A DNA stretch of 64,000 nt from Girardinichthys multiradiatus (GCF_021462225.1 NC_061804.1:11848740-11912739); one strand, 5' to 3'. Shown: positions 1 through 12,472, counted from the stretch's first letter. Notes: generated by a model from the sequence alone, not told the origin. Translations and numbers: made by a program.

Positions 1-1004
1 CCCCCGCTCCGCCGCCTGCCTGTCTCCCTGTGCAGCGCAGGGGGCTTGGAGCCGCAGGTACAACGTTCACATGGATGTCTTGGCTAAGAAGGCACAAAAT
101 GGCGGAGGGTTTACCTGATAAAGCCAAGTCTTCAGTTCATAGTAATCGGTCTCAGTCTCGACAGAAAGCAGGGTCTGTTTGCTGAAAGCGTTGCCCAGTT
201 TGTGCGACAATAACCGGCGAACATTTATGTTAATGCCGCGGAGCTAAGCTAGCCCCTTGTTCGCTAGTGGGCTAGCTATCAGAGCAGCTAAATAGCTGGT
301 TAGCCTTTTTTCAGTCCAGACACTCCATCTTCAGTACACCTTCCACCAACCATGACTCACATAAAAACGTTGAATGTCCAAATACTGTAACGGTTTATTG
401 TAATACAATAAGCAGCAGCAAATTCTTCTTAAACCGGCCCAGTTAAAGCCCAGAAACACCAAAATGAATAAAAAACATGACCAGCCCTTTAATGAAAGTG
501 TTCATGTTCTCTTTACAGCAGGTGGAAACTGGGACTAGGTATGTTAGCAAACAGTACCCTCCCAAATCAAACTATTTCATCTGAAGGTTGATGAAACACT
601 TTTTAAATGATTCCCAGATTGTGTGTGTAGAGTGAATAACAGGTACAGTGCTTTAAAAGCTGACATTCTGGTCTGATTTATGTCCATCAGTTTGTATTAA
701 TACCTGCGAAAAGTTGTGCTCCAAAATCACCAACAATGCTTCATTTAATTTTGTTTTAGACATTGCCATGTCTCACATCTTAATTTTTAGGGGTAAGAAT
801 AAATGTCACTTAAATGACCTTAAACAGCCTCTTCTGTTCTTTACTGCAGACAGGAAGTCTTGTCATTCATTTGGCTTTTATGTTTTTGTCGATTTTGGAT
901 TGTTTTCTAGACACAAGAAGTATGAAAAAGACAAGAGTATTGGAAAAACATTTATACTGTTTATATCTGTCCCATTTTTCTAAACCAACCATCCATCCAT
1001 CCTC

Positions 1005-1250
1005 AGAGGTAACAGGTTCAGGAGGGGAGTCCCAGGCATCCCTGTTTCCAGCACCATTCTCCAGCTCATTCTGTTTGGTCTCAAGGAGTTCCCAGAATTA
1101 ATGGATGCAGAATCCTACAAGCGAGTTGTGAGATGTATCTCTGGGTCTCCCCCCAGTAGAATGTGACAAGAACAATCCCAAAGGGAAGAGTCCTGGAGAG
1201 GAAGAGCAACTCTATTCCAAACCTCCCCACCTTACATGACAGCTCTACCA
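1005..1250 (-). mobile_element. RTE-type LINE 3' fragment (degenerate)
   Basis: On the minus strand this resembles the 3' end of the RTE/Rex3-like LINE found at 54325-56049: the antisense signature starting with a GGTAACAGGTTCAGGAGG-type block, then the region for the C-terminal arginine- and proline-rich tail. It is heavily mutated and carries no usable reading frame. The assignment rests on recognising the family pattern and not on an alignment. Confidence 0.5.
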
Positions 1251-1584
1251 ATCTAATCATCTATGCATGATAGGTTACATAAGCAGGGTTCATACATATT
1301 GTTAAAGGCTCTGGAGTTTGGATTTCAGTTTTTTCCAGGCATGAATAAGAATGGGAAAATTGGTATTTTCAGGCTTAAGTCTCCATCCAAGTTCATGGTG
1401 AACTTGGTGAAACCTGGAAGGTTGAGCCTGATAAACCCTGGAGGTTTTACACGAAGATTGAGCAGGAACCATACATGATGTTCTGTTGGTCGCCGTTTCA
1501 GACCTTTCAGACGTTTGGTGCTGATGGTTTGAAGTATTTGTTTTTTAACTCATGAATTGCTGGAAGGAAATGTTCTGACTCTTA

Positions 1585-4500
1585 ATTCAATTCAAATTCA
1601 AAAATACTTCATTGATCCCAAAGGGAAATTAAATGTTGTTATAGCTCATATTATGAAGGTTTCCTCAGAGACGTTGTAGATGCTGATGGCTGTGGGCAGG
1701 AAGGATCTCCTGTAGCGCTCCGTCTTACAGCAGATCTGAAGAAGCCTCTGACTGAAGACACTCTGTTGTTGTAGGACAGTCTCATGAAGAGGATGATCAG
1801 GGTTCTCCATAATGTTCTTCATTTTATGAAGAATCCGTCTTTCCACAATGATCTCCAGAGGTTCTAGAGGAGTACCCAGAACAGAGCCAGACTTCTTTAT
1901 CAGCTTGTTGAGCTTTTTTAAGTCCCTGGCTCTGATGCTGCTTCCCCAGCAGATGATGGTAGAAGAGATCACACTCTCCACAACAGACTTAAAGAAGATA
2001 TGCAGCATCTTGCTGCAAACACCAAAGGACCTAAGCTTCCTCAAGAAGTACAGTCTGCTCTGTCCCTTCTTGTAGATGGCTTCACAGTTGCATCTCCACT
2101 CTAGTCTGTTGTCCAGGTGAACACTGAGGTATTTATACTCCTCCACCACCTCCACTTCTTCTCCCATGATGGAAATAGTTTTTGACTTATTCCTGTTTCT
2201 CTTAAAATCTACAATCATCTCCTTTGTTTTAGTCACGTTCAAAATGAGATGATTGTTTCCACACCATGCCACAAAGCGGTCCACCACCTTCCTGTACTCA
2301 TCTTCTTGTCCATCTCTGATCCACCCCACGACTGCAGAATCATCTGAGTTTTTCTGCAGATGACAGGAGTCTGTCTTGTACTGGAAGTCTGAGGTGTACA
2401 GAGTGAAAAGGAATGGTGAGAGTACAGTCCCCTGTGGTTCTCCTGTGCTGCTGACTACCTGGTTAGACTCACAACCCTTCAGTCTCACAAACTGTGGTCT
2501 GTTTGTCAGGTAGTCTTTGATCCAGGAGATTGTTGAGGCCTCCACCTGAGTCTTCTGGAGTTTCTGACAAAGAAAATCAGGTTGGATTGTATTAAATGCA
2601 CTGGAGAAATCAAAGAACATGATCCTCAGTGCTGCTGGCTTTGTCCAGATGACATTGGGTTTGTTGAAGCAGGTGTATGATGGCATCTTCAACTCCAACT
2701 CCACAGCGATAAGCAAACTGAAGGGGGTCCTGATGGTTTACTGTTTGCTTACTCAGGTGAGCCAACAGGAGTCTCTCTAGGACCTGCATGATGTGAGATG
2801 TCAGGGCAACAGGTCTATAGTCATTGAGGACTGATGGGTGAATTTTCTTTGGTACCGGAACAAGACAGGAGGTCTTCCACAACACCGGAACCTTCTTCTG
2901 GGACAGGCTAAGGTTGAAGAGGTGCTGCAGAATCCCACAGAGCTGCTCTGCACAGGCCTTCAGGACTCTAGAGCTGACATGATCTGGACCTGCAGCCTTA
3001 TTCCTATTCAATCTCTCCAGTTGTCTCTTCACTTGACTTCTTGAGACACACAGGTGGAAGGGGGAAGCAAAGGAAGTATCAGCATCTTCTGATATGGTTG
3101 AAGGCAAACATGTAGAAGCAGAAGGGTCTAGGGCTGAGGTGGAAGATAAAAAATGTGAGGTGTTACCTGACAGCTGTGGGTCCTGTGGGTCAAAGGAGGA
3201 TGGAATGTCTGTTTGGCTGTGAGCAGGAGAAGAGGATGCAAAGCTTGTTTCTGAACTGAACCTATTGAAGAATGTGTTAAGTTCATTGGTTCTGTCCAGA
3301 CCTCCATTGGTCTGATAATCCTTCTGCTTGAAGCCTGTGATCTTCTTCATCCCTGACCACACATCTTTGATGTTGTTTTGCTGGAGCTTTCTCTCCAGCT
3401 TCTTCTTGTACACCTCCTTGCTGTCTCTTATCTTGACTTTAAGTTGCTTCTGTAAACTCCTCAATAATCTGTCTCCCTCTTGTTAAGCAGGTCCTTCAGG
3501 TCACTGGTGATCCAAGGTTTGTTATTGGGGAAGCATCTCACGGTTCTGGTGGGGATGATGTTATCCACACAGAAGTTTATATAGTCGGTTACACACTCAG
3601 TCATGGCATTGATGTCCTTTCCATGTGGCTGGCACAGTGCGTGCCAGTCTGTAGCCTCAAGGCAACCTTGCAGAGCTTCTCCAGCTTCCTGTGACCATTT
3701 TCTCACAGTCCTCTTTATTACAGGTTGCCTCTGAACAAGGGGCTTATATTTCGAGCAGAGAAAAACAAGATTGTGATGTGATTTGCCTAGAGGAGGTCTT
3801 GCTGTAGAGATGTATGAGTCCTTGACATTTACATAAAACAAATCCAATGTTTTGTTTTCTCTGGTAGAGCAGCTGACAAACTGTTGAAACGTTGGAAGTG
3901 TAGCAGAGAGTGAAGCATGGTTAAAATCACCAGATATTGCCACAAAAGCATTGGGGTTTTGTGTCTGTAGCTTAGCAACAACTGAGCTGATGGCATCGCA
4001 TGCAGTGTCGGCAACAGCGGAAGGTGGAACATAAACTGCCGCTCCTCTTTAAATCTCTGTCTGCTTGTATGGTTAAAAAGCCCGGCAGAGAGTCGGGGAT
4101 ATGATCCTGCAGCCATGTCTCAGTAAAACACATGATACTGCATGCCCGGTACTCTGGCTGGGTCCTTTGTAGGGCTTGGAGTTCATCCAACTTGTTTCCC
4201 AACGATCTCACATTGCCCATCATTACCGACGGAAGAGATGGTTTGAACTTCCTCCTTCTCTCTTTTCTCTTAGCTCCTGGTCCGCATCCACGGCGTCTCC
4301 TTTTCAACTCATCGGGGATTTGGGGATGTAGTTGAAGTATTATTTGAGCTTTTGAGATATTAATCAGCTGCTCCCGTTTTTAAGAAACAACCCTATTGCC
4401 ATGGCAATGCATCATAACAAATGTCCAAAAATAGAAAGTATTAGGAAAAATCCTCCAAGCTGCACAGCACCGACACCGGAGAGGACAGTCATCCAAAAAA

Positions 4501-4610
4501 AAATCAACTGTATCCACCACAAGAGGAATAGTTCCCAAAAAAGAATAAATCAGAATCAAAAGTAACAGATCTACTCCAACCTGCTGCCACCTTGAGCGGC
4601 GCAATTCTAG
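1585..4610 (-). mobile_element. L2/Rex1-like non-LTR retrotransposon, frameshifted
   Basis: A nearly full-length LINE read right to left. Endonuclease pieces lie at 4307-3972 (start of the AP-endonuclease fold, with FTETW) and 3943-3461 (GDFN motif and a later SHH in place of the usual SDH). The reverse transcriptase spans 3464-2610 and 2716-1646, with the motif A core DFSSAFN, motif B PQGTVLSP, and motif C reading NSDD where FADD is usual. Frames change at least near 2640-2700, 3460 and 3830-4116, so no intact protein is made. The 3' end has the typical fish block ATCCCAAAGGGAAATTAAA (about 1615-1635) next to AATTC repeats. Sequence up to about 4610 is probably its 5' UTR. The clade (L2, Rex1 or another CR1 relative) is uncertain. 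Confidence 0.85.
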
Positions 4611-5929
4611 AATGAATTATTAAAATCAATAATTAAATCAATCTGCAGGAGCTTGCTCAGGTAATTTGGTTTGTCATATTAAATATGATTCGGCTGGTCC
4701 AAAGAGGGATCAGAACCATAACAGATTTAGTTTTAGGATAAGAACTTTAATTTATTGTAAATAAACATGTGATTTTTATTAGTTTATCTCCTGAACACTT
4801 AACTACAATAAAACAATAAACTGATTTGCCATTGTTTAATGAAATGGGCACATAAACAGTTATTAATTACACAGAATTTACAGTTAACTGACTGATTAGT
4901 CACTTTAATTTTTTTTAAACTATAATCTCAATATTAACCTAGCAATAACAATAATGAGTTTACCTTTTAAAATCAAATGACCGTTAGATAATTATTAATG
5001 ATGAAAAAAATCTCAGTAACAAGAAGGCGGTATGTTTTACATCGAGGGAAAGAGTCGAGGAGTTGTCCCTCAGCATGAGGTGTTTTAGATGACCTCAGAG
5101 GTCAGCAGGATATGCTCACTGCTGCACTGACTCAGCTGCTGATTTTCCGATATTTCCCAGCTAAGCTGAATGAAAAATGGCCGCTCAAAGTCCTGAGTGA
5201 AGCCTGCAGCCGGGAGATGGTCAGACCATTTCAGGCTCCTGATTGATTTCCTCCTTTTGCTGTTGGCCTCCTGTTCATGCAGCTATTAAAAACACCAGCG
5301 GTAATAATCTGTCTACCCCTCAGACTACAGTGAAGTCCTCACAGGCCAAAGAATGCATAAAATGACCTGTTCCCACAACAAGAAGCCGGCAGGTTTGCAT
5401 TTTCCACATTTTTCAGTGTAACTGCAGCTGCTTATTGGAGGCTTTCCTGTTAGCGGGTCTGATGCAGCTTTTTCTCAGGAAAAGGTGGTGTTAAAGTGTG
5501 TATGAAAGCAAATTTCTATATAGAATGAAGATAAACTGTAGGCAACGAGATCAGTAATTAAATTAAATTAATTAAATTAATTTATTTTTGCCTATAGGTG
5601 AATGTGTTCTGGGCCAGAATCCATGTTCTTTGACATAACTCTAACCTCCCTGGTTCTGATCATAAATTATTGTCCCCATATGGTCTTTTAGGACAGCAAT
5701 CTTCTGAAGTGGAATTGTGTTTTGTCCCAACCTTCATTGAGGCCGTCTCACACTTCTTCTGTGTTGTCAGAACAGGAACGATGTAGTCTTGTTTCCAGGG
5801 ATTTATCTCATCAGCATTGATCTGGAGATGAGAAGAACGGAGAAGAATCTGGCTGCAGGATGTTCCTGTTCAGTCTGGAAACCTGTGGTATTTGCTGTTG
5901 GCACTTTCCATTTTTACAAAACCAGCTTT

Positions 5930-6125
5930 TAACCGAGTAGTCCTCTTTCATTCGGAAAGTTGTGGGTTCGGTTCCAGCTTCCTCCTGTCACACGTCTGTG
6001 CTTTTGGGCAAGGCACCTAAGCTCAGGTTGCATACCAATCTCCGTATTGGTGTATGACTGCTGTGCGTTAGTGAGATTGCTGCTTTGAGTGGTCGGTATG
6101 ACTGGAAACATTTAAATGACTAAAT
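5930..6125 (+). repeat. SINE-like repeat
   Basis: It contains a GTGGGTTCGGTTCC block resembling a tRNA promoter B box, followed by the common fish block TTGGGCAAGGCACCTAAGCTCAG and a body ending in GAGTGGTCGGTATGACTGG. The same 3' type recurs inverted at 40950-41100. Called a tRNA-derived SINE or a similar short repeat by pattern only. Confidence 0.5.
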
Positions 6126-6344
6126 CATTGATCAATAATTTGCTGCATCACTAGGAACCCACAGAGAAATGCACACTCATTCAAAAATTAAAAAAGGACC
6201 TTTGGTGGGGCTCTAAACAAATGGACTTGTTCTGACCTGGGTTTAAAGGTCAAAGATAAAGAATCTGTAGTCAGTCCTGAGTTGATTAGTCAAACGGTTA
6301 AAAAATTATAAAAAGGATCTGATCCAAGTTTAAAAGTAGAGATG

Positions 6345-6480
6345 CACCAATATGAACATTTGGGCCAATATGTCCAATGTTAATATTACTGTTATGGACG
6401 ATAACCGATATTTAATTATCGGACCATACCTATACGTTAAAACATTAGCCCATATCGATTAATGCAGATATATGAAAAAC
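6345..6480. repeat. partial hAT-type MITE
   Basis: It starts AGAGATGCACCAATATG and has GATAACCGATAT and TCGGACC blocks, the pattern of the fish hAT MITE seen more completely at 9543-9876. Only one end is recognisable. Confidence 0.4.
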
Positions 6481-6601
6481 CCCTTTAACAGGGTTCTGAA
6501 TCCGAAGCCAACTGAGCCTGTTGCTGTTTTTTTGTTTTGTGGAAAATTTATAATAATTTAATGTTTATTCATCCGGTGTTTTCCACTTGTCCAATCGGGC
6601 T

Positions 6602-7525
6602 CAATTCAATTCAGTTTTATTTATATAGCGCCAATTCACAACACATGTTGTCTCAAGGCTCTTCACAACAGTCAGGTACATACATTCCAATTAATCCTAA
6701 CCATTGAACAGTTCAGTCAGATTCAGTTATTTATTCAAATTGGATAAAAAGTTTTTCTGTCTAAGGAAACCCAGCAGATTGCATCCAGTCAGTGACTTGC
6801 AGCATTCACTCCTCCTGGATGAGCATGTAGAGACAGTGGACAGTCACTGGCGTTGACTTTGCAGCAATCCCTCATACTGAGCATGCATGTAGCGACAGTG
6901 GAGAGGAAAAACTCCCTTTTAACAGGAAGAAACCTCCAGCAGAACCAGGCTCAGTGTGAGCGGCCATCTGCCACGACCGACTGGAGGTTTGAGAGAACAG
7001 AACAGAGACACAAAAAGAACACAGAAGCACTGATCCAGGAGTACTTTCTATGGGAAGGAAAAGTAAATGTTAATGGATGTAGCTCCTTTAGTCGTTTCCT
7101 CTAGAAAGAAAGAACAGATAAACTCTGAGCCAGTTTTCAAGGTTAGAGTCTGAAAGAGAGCACATAGATTTAGTTACAGTTAAGCTCAGTCAGTAGCCAT
7201 GTCTAGGAGAGAGAAAGGGTTAAACACTAAAAGACAGGACCATGTGGATCATTGGTAGAGGGTGAGTATTAAGTTGTTGCCAGCAGAAGCTCGGACGATT
7301 CCCCTCTCCAGAAAGGTGTCACAGGTAGACACAGAGCCAGGCCAGGTGTAGCTTCTAGGAAGAGAAAAGAGAGAACAAAGTTAAAAGCTGAAATAACAGC
7401 AAACAATGCAAAATTGGAGAGTAGTGTGAGAATGTAGCGAAGAGGATGAAAGTGGTCATTATGTCCCCCAGCAGCCTAAGCCTATAGCAGCATAACTACA
7501 CAGATAGTTTCAGTTCAGATTATTT
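6602..7525 (+). repeat. High-copy fish interspersed repeat, copy 1
   Basis: It begins TTTATTTATATAGCGCCAATTCACAACA and is nearly identical, apart from scattered substitutions and small indels, to 16173-17075. A short open frame near 6853-7104 also occurs in copy 2 and carries no recognisable domain, so it is treated as repeat-derived and not as a gene. The class of element is not known to me. Confidence 0.7.
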
Positions 7526-7544
7526 AGTTAAGCGGCGCTTATTT

Positions 7545-7930
7545 ACAGGTATAACAGGTCCACAAGGGAAACCCAGACATTCTTCTCAGCTCTACTCTCT
7601 AGCTTATTCTGGGAGATCCCAGGACATTCCAAAACTTAATCAAAACAGCAACAGGTATTGGGTCAGAACAGGGGTCTCCTCCCTGTGAAAAACCCTGAGG
7701 AGGGAGGAACCTAGGAGTCATTCTGATCAGATGCCCAAACTACCTTCTGGTGTGAAGGAGCAGCGGCTCTACTCCACCCCCTCCAGAGCTGCATATCTGA
7801 CCACAGGTGAGAGTTGGAACGTAAATCCAGAGCTTTGCTATTTGGCTCAGCACAACCACAGCATGAAGCTACCATACGGCCATCTTTTTCCAGCGTAGAA
7901 CCATCAACCAGCTCCTCTGAGGCTGAGGAC
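7545..7930 (-). mobile_element. RTE-type LINE 3' fragment (degenerate)
   Basis: Antisense RTE/Rex3-like sequence. Recognisable blocks are GAGGAGGGAGGAACCTAGGAG, CATTCTGATCAGATGCCCAAACTACC and GAAGGAGCAGCGGCTCTACTCC, matching the inverse of the tail region at about 55730-56000. No open frame survives. Confidence 0.6.
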
Positions 7931-8735
7931 TGCTTCTAAACGCTGTTATTGTTGGACGATACTGATTATAATTTCTTTCCCACCGCCAAAGTGTCTCAAC
8001 ACTCTCCCCATTGCTTTCTGATGTTGACTAAGATCTGTACCAGGTGGGGTCGTAAAGGTCAGAGGAAGTCCATCCAAGTGGTCAATTATGTTCTTGACAA
8101 GCAGAGTTTTATCGTGTCGTACCTGAACTTCTTCCAGGCAGACCTTTCCAGCTGTGATTTTACATGCAGTGGTATTGTAATGATGGTTGTGGTTTGATCT
8201 TTCATGCAGCCAACTCAAAGGTAGAAGTTTTTGAATGGAAAATGAACAGGAACCCTGTGGTAGATGCTGAGAAGATTATTTTCATATCATATTTAGTGGC
8301 TCAAAATCTGCTTTTAAAGATGTTTAGCAAGAGCTCCATCACCAGGGACTAGAGGTGCCAAAAGCATGGTGGTTCCTTCATAACATGTCTCATATCATTC
8401 AGACATGGGTCATCAGAGGAGATGTTCTTCATGAGATTATTTAGATGTTGCCACAATAACAGACAAGGAGACATTAGTCCATATTAGATATTTTCATATA
8501 AAAAGCCTAAAGTCTTCATGTAGTGAGTTTTATCACAACAATAGGTGATGTTGGACCTATATTTGCCTTGCAGATGTAGTAGAAGAACCAGTGAAGAGCT
8601 TCAGTAGAATGTTTAGAGTTTAAAGCAAAATTTAAGAATATAATTAAACTAGAAAACTGCAGGATCAGAATCCTGCAGAGTCCTGTATGTACCAGATATT
8701 AAATGGTTCCTGCTGTTCTTTCTGTTGTCTCTCAG

Positions 8736-8935
8736 AAATGGTCGAGTCGATGAAGAAGGTGGCCAGCATGGATGTGGAGCTGACCGTGGAGGAGAGGAAC
8801 CTGCTCTCCGTAGCGTATAAGAACGTGATTGGAGCCAGGAGAGCCTCATGGAGGATAATCAGCAGCCTCGAACAGAAAGAGGAAAATAAAGGAGGCGAGG
8901 ATAAACTAAAGATGATCCGGGAATACAGGAAAACG
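8736..8935 (+). CDS. ywhae: 14-3-3 epsilon, coding exon 2
   Basis: This exon encodes residues 22-88 of 14-3-3 epsilon, a dimeric cytosolic adaptor that binds phosphoserine/phosphothreonine motifs. It is entered after CTCAG at 8735 with two bases completing a split Glu codon, and ends ACG before the donor GTTAGT. It carries the lysine and arginine of the phosphate-binding groove (K50 and R57 in [16 protein letters not shown]) and the epsilon-type block [20 protein letters not shown]. Length 200 bases gives the correct phase with exon 3. The preceding exon (21 residues, ending in the dimer-forming N-terminus) is not in the window. Teleosts have two ywhae copies and I cannot tell which this is. 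Family assignment is secure; the splice sites are read directly. Confidence 0.97.
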
Positions 8936-10463
8936 GTTAGTCCTGGTCCTCAGCTGCGTTTTCTTTCTTCTGTAAAGAGAACTTCAGAGATACTCCCAGG
9001 TCCAGAGGGTCTGATAATCTTTACCACAGCAGTAGAACCAAATAAGCTTTATAAATGAACCTTATTGCGGTTAGGTGGTTAAGTTCCTGGTGCCTTCATT
9101 GGGAGCTGGACCTGATGTGAGATGGGGCCAGTCCAGTATCAGGGTTGTCATTCTTGGACCGGAAACCAAAATTAGGCGTCAGATTTATCCACAGAACAAT
9201 GACAGCATTGTGTGTTTTTCAAATTATTCTGCTGGAAATTCAAGCTGCAAATTGTTGTTTTCTTTGTCCAGACCAAAGAAACATCCGTGTATCCACCCAG
9301 AAACATCTCCAATAAACCAGAACATTTGGATTTGAGGTCTTTAAAAATACCTCAAATGTCTCAAATATAGCTTTTCCATCATGAATCCTGTGTTGCAGTT
9401 CTGGCTGAAGTAGTTATTGTTGTTGCTAGGAATGGGCTATCACTGTTGCGGTTAGCTTTATCTTGAATTGTTTTTCTGTCAGAATTTCAATTTATCGGGA
9501 CAGTCATAAACTCTACAGTACGATGTTTGCTGGCATTGATACTAGGGGTGCACGACATATCTGCATTAACATCGGTATTGGTCCGATAAGTGAAACAAGG
9601 CCGATATTAACGACTGATGATTATTTCTATCTTGGGGCTGGAGGGGAGGGGATCGGCCATCTGGCATCTGTTTGGTCATGTGATGGTGATGCAGCGCAGG
9701 ATTGTGGGATCTTTAACTGAAGCAGAGAGGCAATGTGGGTGTTTTTTTTTTTCAGTGTCTAAATGTTTGGGAAATACATACAGTATAATATCAGTAAATA
9801 TCAGTTATTGGTCATAACAGCAATATTAATATCGGATATTGATACCAGCCCAGATGTTCAGATCGGTGCATCCCTAATTGTTACTTTTATTGTTTTTTTT
9901 CTCACTGTTGGTTTTCTCTGAAAATAATATCTTTTAAAAGACAAATTAATTGCAGAATATTAGGTGCTGTTTAGTGACTTAAATGTATTAATGAATATAT
10001 CTGGTGTTTGTCTTATGTGAGCAGTATTTGTGTTTGTGGGTCTGGGAGGCCAGACAATCTATCGCCAAACAATACTTTTATCATTTTTGCCATAAATACC
10101 ACAAAGTATAGCGATGAACGTCTAGGTCCACATCACTCATCCCTACAAAAAGGTTTTTAAAAGGTCATAAAAAGGCTGAAAGCTATGCTACTGCAACCTA
10201 CAGTAAAACAACTGAGAACTCTAGTTGAAGTCGAGGGTTCAGAGGTGAGTCACTGGTTGTGGTAAGGCGGCGTTCCATGACTCCTACCTGACTGACTGTA
10301 GAGAGGCCTGACATTAGCTGTTGTGCCTGAAGATTTAAAAAGAGCCAATCTAAAGAACAAGCTTCATTGGAGCATTCGGTCATAGCGAAGTCAGATTGGT
10401 GCTAAGGTTTCTTCAGTGGCTGTAGCAGCTTCCTGCAGTGGTTTTGTGTGTTTTTATCTGCAG
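8936..10463 (+). other. ywhae intron 2
   Basis: Donor GTTAGT, acceptor TTTTTATCTGCAG. It holds one hAT-type MITE (9543-9876). About 10040-10150 has the terminal pattern CATCCCTAC of a second, degenerate hAT-type repeat. Nothing else is recognised; the short open frames here have no family resemblance. Confidence 0.85.
9543..9876. mobile_element. hAT-type MITE with near-perfect 8-bp TSD
   Basis: The ends read TAGGGGTGCAC and GGTGCATCCCTA, imperfect inverted repeats typical of hAT MITEs. The flanking 8-mers are ATTGATAC (9535-9542) and ATTGTTAC (9877-9884), one mismatch, as expected for an aged hAT target-site duplication. No coding capacity. Confidence 0.75.
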
Positions 10464-10570
10464 GTTGAGAAAGAACTGAAATCAATCTGCAACGACATTC
10501 TGGATGTTCTGGACAAACATCTCATCTTAGCTGCAACCACCGGCGAATCAAAGGTTTTCTACTACAAAAT
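10464..10570 (+). CDS. ywhae: 14-3-3 epsilon, coding exon 3
   Basis: It encodes residues 89-123 plus two bases of Met124, starting [19 protein letters not shown] and ending SKVFYYKM. Acceptor CTGCAG at 10463; donor GTATGT at 10571. This helix region carries the epsilon signature [11 protein letters not shown] followed by [11 protein letters not shown]. Relative to the mammalian protein, leucine replaces the proline at position 110 and threonine replaces asparagine at 113; both lie in the loop between helices and not in the phosphopeptide groove. Phase joins exactly to exons 2 and 4. Confidence 0.97.
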
Positions 10571-11349
10571 GTATGTATCCAGGAAACACACACACTCACA
10601 CACACACACACACACAGATCTGTACATGTTTATTTGTGGCAGGATAGCTTCCCTCTCCAGTCATCATGAACATCACCAGCTCTCCCTGGTGATGCTGAAG
10701 ACTGGAGTGTTTAAGGCTTTGCTTCGTTAAACATCCTAAATAACAGAAATCTGTAGATGTGAGCGGAGAAAAGTTTGGAAAATAAATCTGGACCCTGATA
10801 ATCTGCAGTAAAGAGAGACTGTTTAAAATAGTAAAAGCTAGTTTACTGAAGGGACTCATTCATGGAGGTTTTATCTGGAAGACAATAAAGCTCCTTGTAG
10901 GGATGGACGTTCATCGTATCGCTTATTTGCTGCTGTGTGCAGTTCAGTGATGAGAATCACAGTTTTTCTCTGGATTTCCGTTTCAGAACGAGCATTTTCT
11001 AATAGTGGTGACTGCAGTCACTTCCATACAGTTACTTAGAAACAAGTAAATACTAAATACTTAAATGTAACTTTTGTCATTATCACAATAAATGGCACAA
11101 AATATCGTGATGAAACTTAGTCTATATCCTCCATCCCTACCTCCTGGTGTCTCGGTATTGGAGTACTGGATCTGATGTTGACTCTGTGGACATGTTGAAG
11201 AGCTTTTACAATATGAGCATTAATGATGATTTTCATATAAACTGAACTTTATTCCATGTCGAATCATATTCAGTCTCCTGTTGTTTTTCAGAGTGACTTT
11301 ACCTCCTGGGCCGGCACGTGTTGATCCTTGCTGTTTGTTTCCTGCTCAG
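10571..11349 (+). other. ywhae intron 3
   Basis: Donor GTATGT, acceptor TTTCCTGCTCAG. It contains a CA dinucleotide tract at about 10586-10617 and a hAT-type MITE at 10898-11139. Nothing else is recognised. Confidence 0.85.
10898..11139. mobile_element. hAT-type MITE
   Basis: The ends TAGGGATGGA and TCCATCCCTA are inverted repeats. The flanking 8-mers GCTCCTTG (10890-10897) and CCTCCTGG (11140-11147) match at 6 of 8 positions, consistent with a decayed hAT duplication. Non-coding. Confidence 0.6.
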
Positions 11350-11556
11350 GAAGGGAGATTACCACAGGTACCTGGCAGAGTTCGCCACTGGCAACGACAG
11401 GAAGGAGGCGGCAGAGAACAGTTTGGTAGCTTACAAAGCTGCGAGCGACATCGCCATGATCGAACTCCCTCCAACGCACCCGATTCGTCTGGGACTGGCC
11501 CTTAACTTTTCAGTTTTCTATTATGAAATCCTCAACTCGCCGGACCGTGCGTGCAG
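11350..11556 (+). CDS. ywhae: 14-3-3 epsilon, coding exon 4
   Basis: It encodes residues 125-192, completing Met124 at the start and leaving AG of Arg193 at the end. It includes the groove residues R130 and Y131 in [11 protein letters not shown], the block [17 protein letters not shown], and the asparagine-containing helix [14 protein letters not shown], which is near-invariant in 14-3-3 proteins and contacts the ligand backbone. Acceptor CTCAG at 11349; donor GTACAG at 11557. One difference from mammals is isoleucine for threonine at 161 ([10 protein letters not shown]). Phase fits both neighbours. Confidence 0.97.
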
Positions 11557-11693
11557 GTACAGCATGGGAGCGGTTAGATAAAGTTAACCTTCGCAGAATT
11601 TAGATTAACCTCACCAAGAAAAACTATCTTTAGCCTAAACACCTTTTATCAGCCACTCATCTTTTCTATTCTAGAAACTTCTTCATCCAATAA

Positions 11694-11906
<213 letters not shown>

Positions 11907-12425
11907 TAAAGCTCAGTGATAGTAAAACGTTCTGTTGTGTTAAATCATGAAGAAAACTGAGTTTTTTCCTTCTAAAATCTCCTGAGTTCTCCTTCCTTCT
12001 CCTAATCTCCCCCTCATTCCTCTTCAGATTGTTAAGGACTCTTCTCTTCCTTCCCTCTTCTCCGTTATAAAAGTGTATTTTGTAAGTCATTCCTCCTGCC
12101 TTTGGGCTGCTCCACCTCTGTCACTGCTGTCTAACCACCCTAATACCTCCATCACCACCTTCCACACAGCAGCTAGACCTGCATCTACACGACTCTAAAA
12201 CCTCCTTTCTCCTTCTGAACATCCAGGCTTCCTACCCAGTATGGAAGTTTCAGTATTTTCCAGGTCTGGATAAGTTTGGAAAAATAATTATATTTCCAAA
12301 CTTTACTTTTTATTCCATCCATCCATCCATCCGTGATATTCTGTATTCTGGTTCCGTTTCATTCCTGGCTGACGTCTCCTCGCGTTTCACGCTGGTCAAG
12401 ATTTAATGGAAACAAAGGCACGAAT

Positions 12426-12472
12426 GTAGCCTACCTGGGCGGCGCTACTATTAATAGCACCTGGGAGGCTAC
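12426..12472. repeat. Imperfect inverted repeat (hairpin)
   Basis: The arms GTAGCCTACCTGG and CCTGGGAGGCTAC pair apart from two mismatches around an AT-rich centre. It could be the end of a small palindromic element; no flanking duplication was found. Confidence 0.5.

Larger units (their letters stand above)
1..8735 (+). other. ywhae intron 1 (3' part) and possible 5' flank
   Basis: Everything left of the first recognised ywhae exon. The first 60 bases are GC-rich and end in CAG followed by GTACAA, which could be the donor of a 5' exon, but no reading frame for the 21-residue first coding exon of 14-3-3 epsilon was found anywhere from 1 to 8735, so that exon probably lies left of the window. 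The stretch holds two RTE-like fragments, an L2/Rex1-like LINE, a SINE-like repeat, a partial hAT-type repeat and a high-copy repeat, each listed separately. I recognise nothing in 1-1004, 4611-5929 or 7931-8735. Confidence 0.6.

Noticed and set aside
1..70. First coding exon of ywhae at the GC-rich window start
   Set aside because: No frame encoding the conserved MDDREDLVYQAKLAEQ start is present; the exon must lie further left.
6853..7104. Short frame repeated at 16398-16622
   Set aside because: Shared because the underlying high-copy repeat is shared; no domain and no coding-type conservation could be judged.
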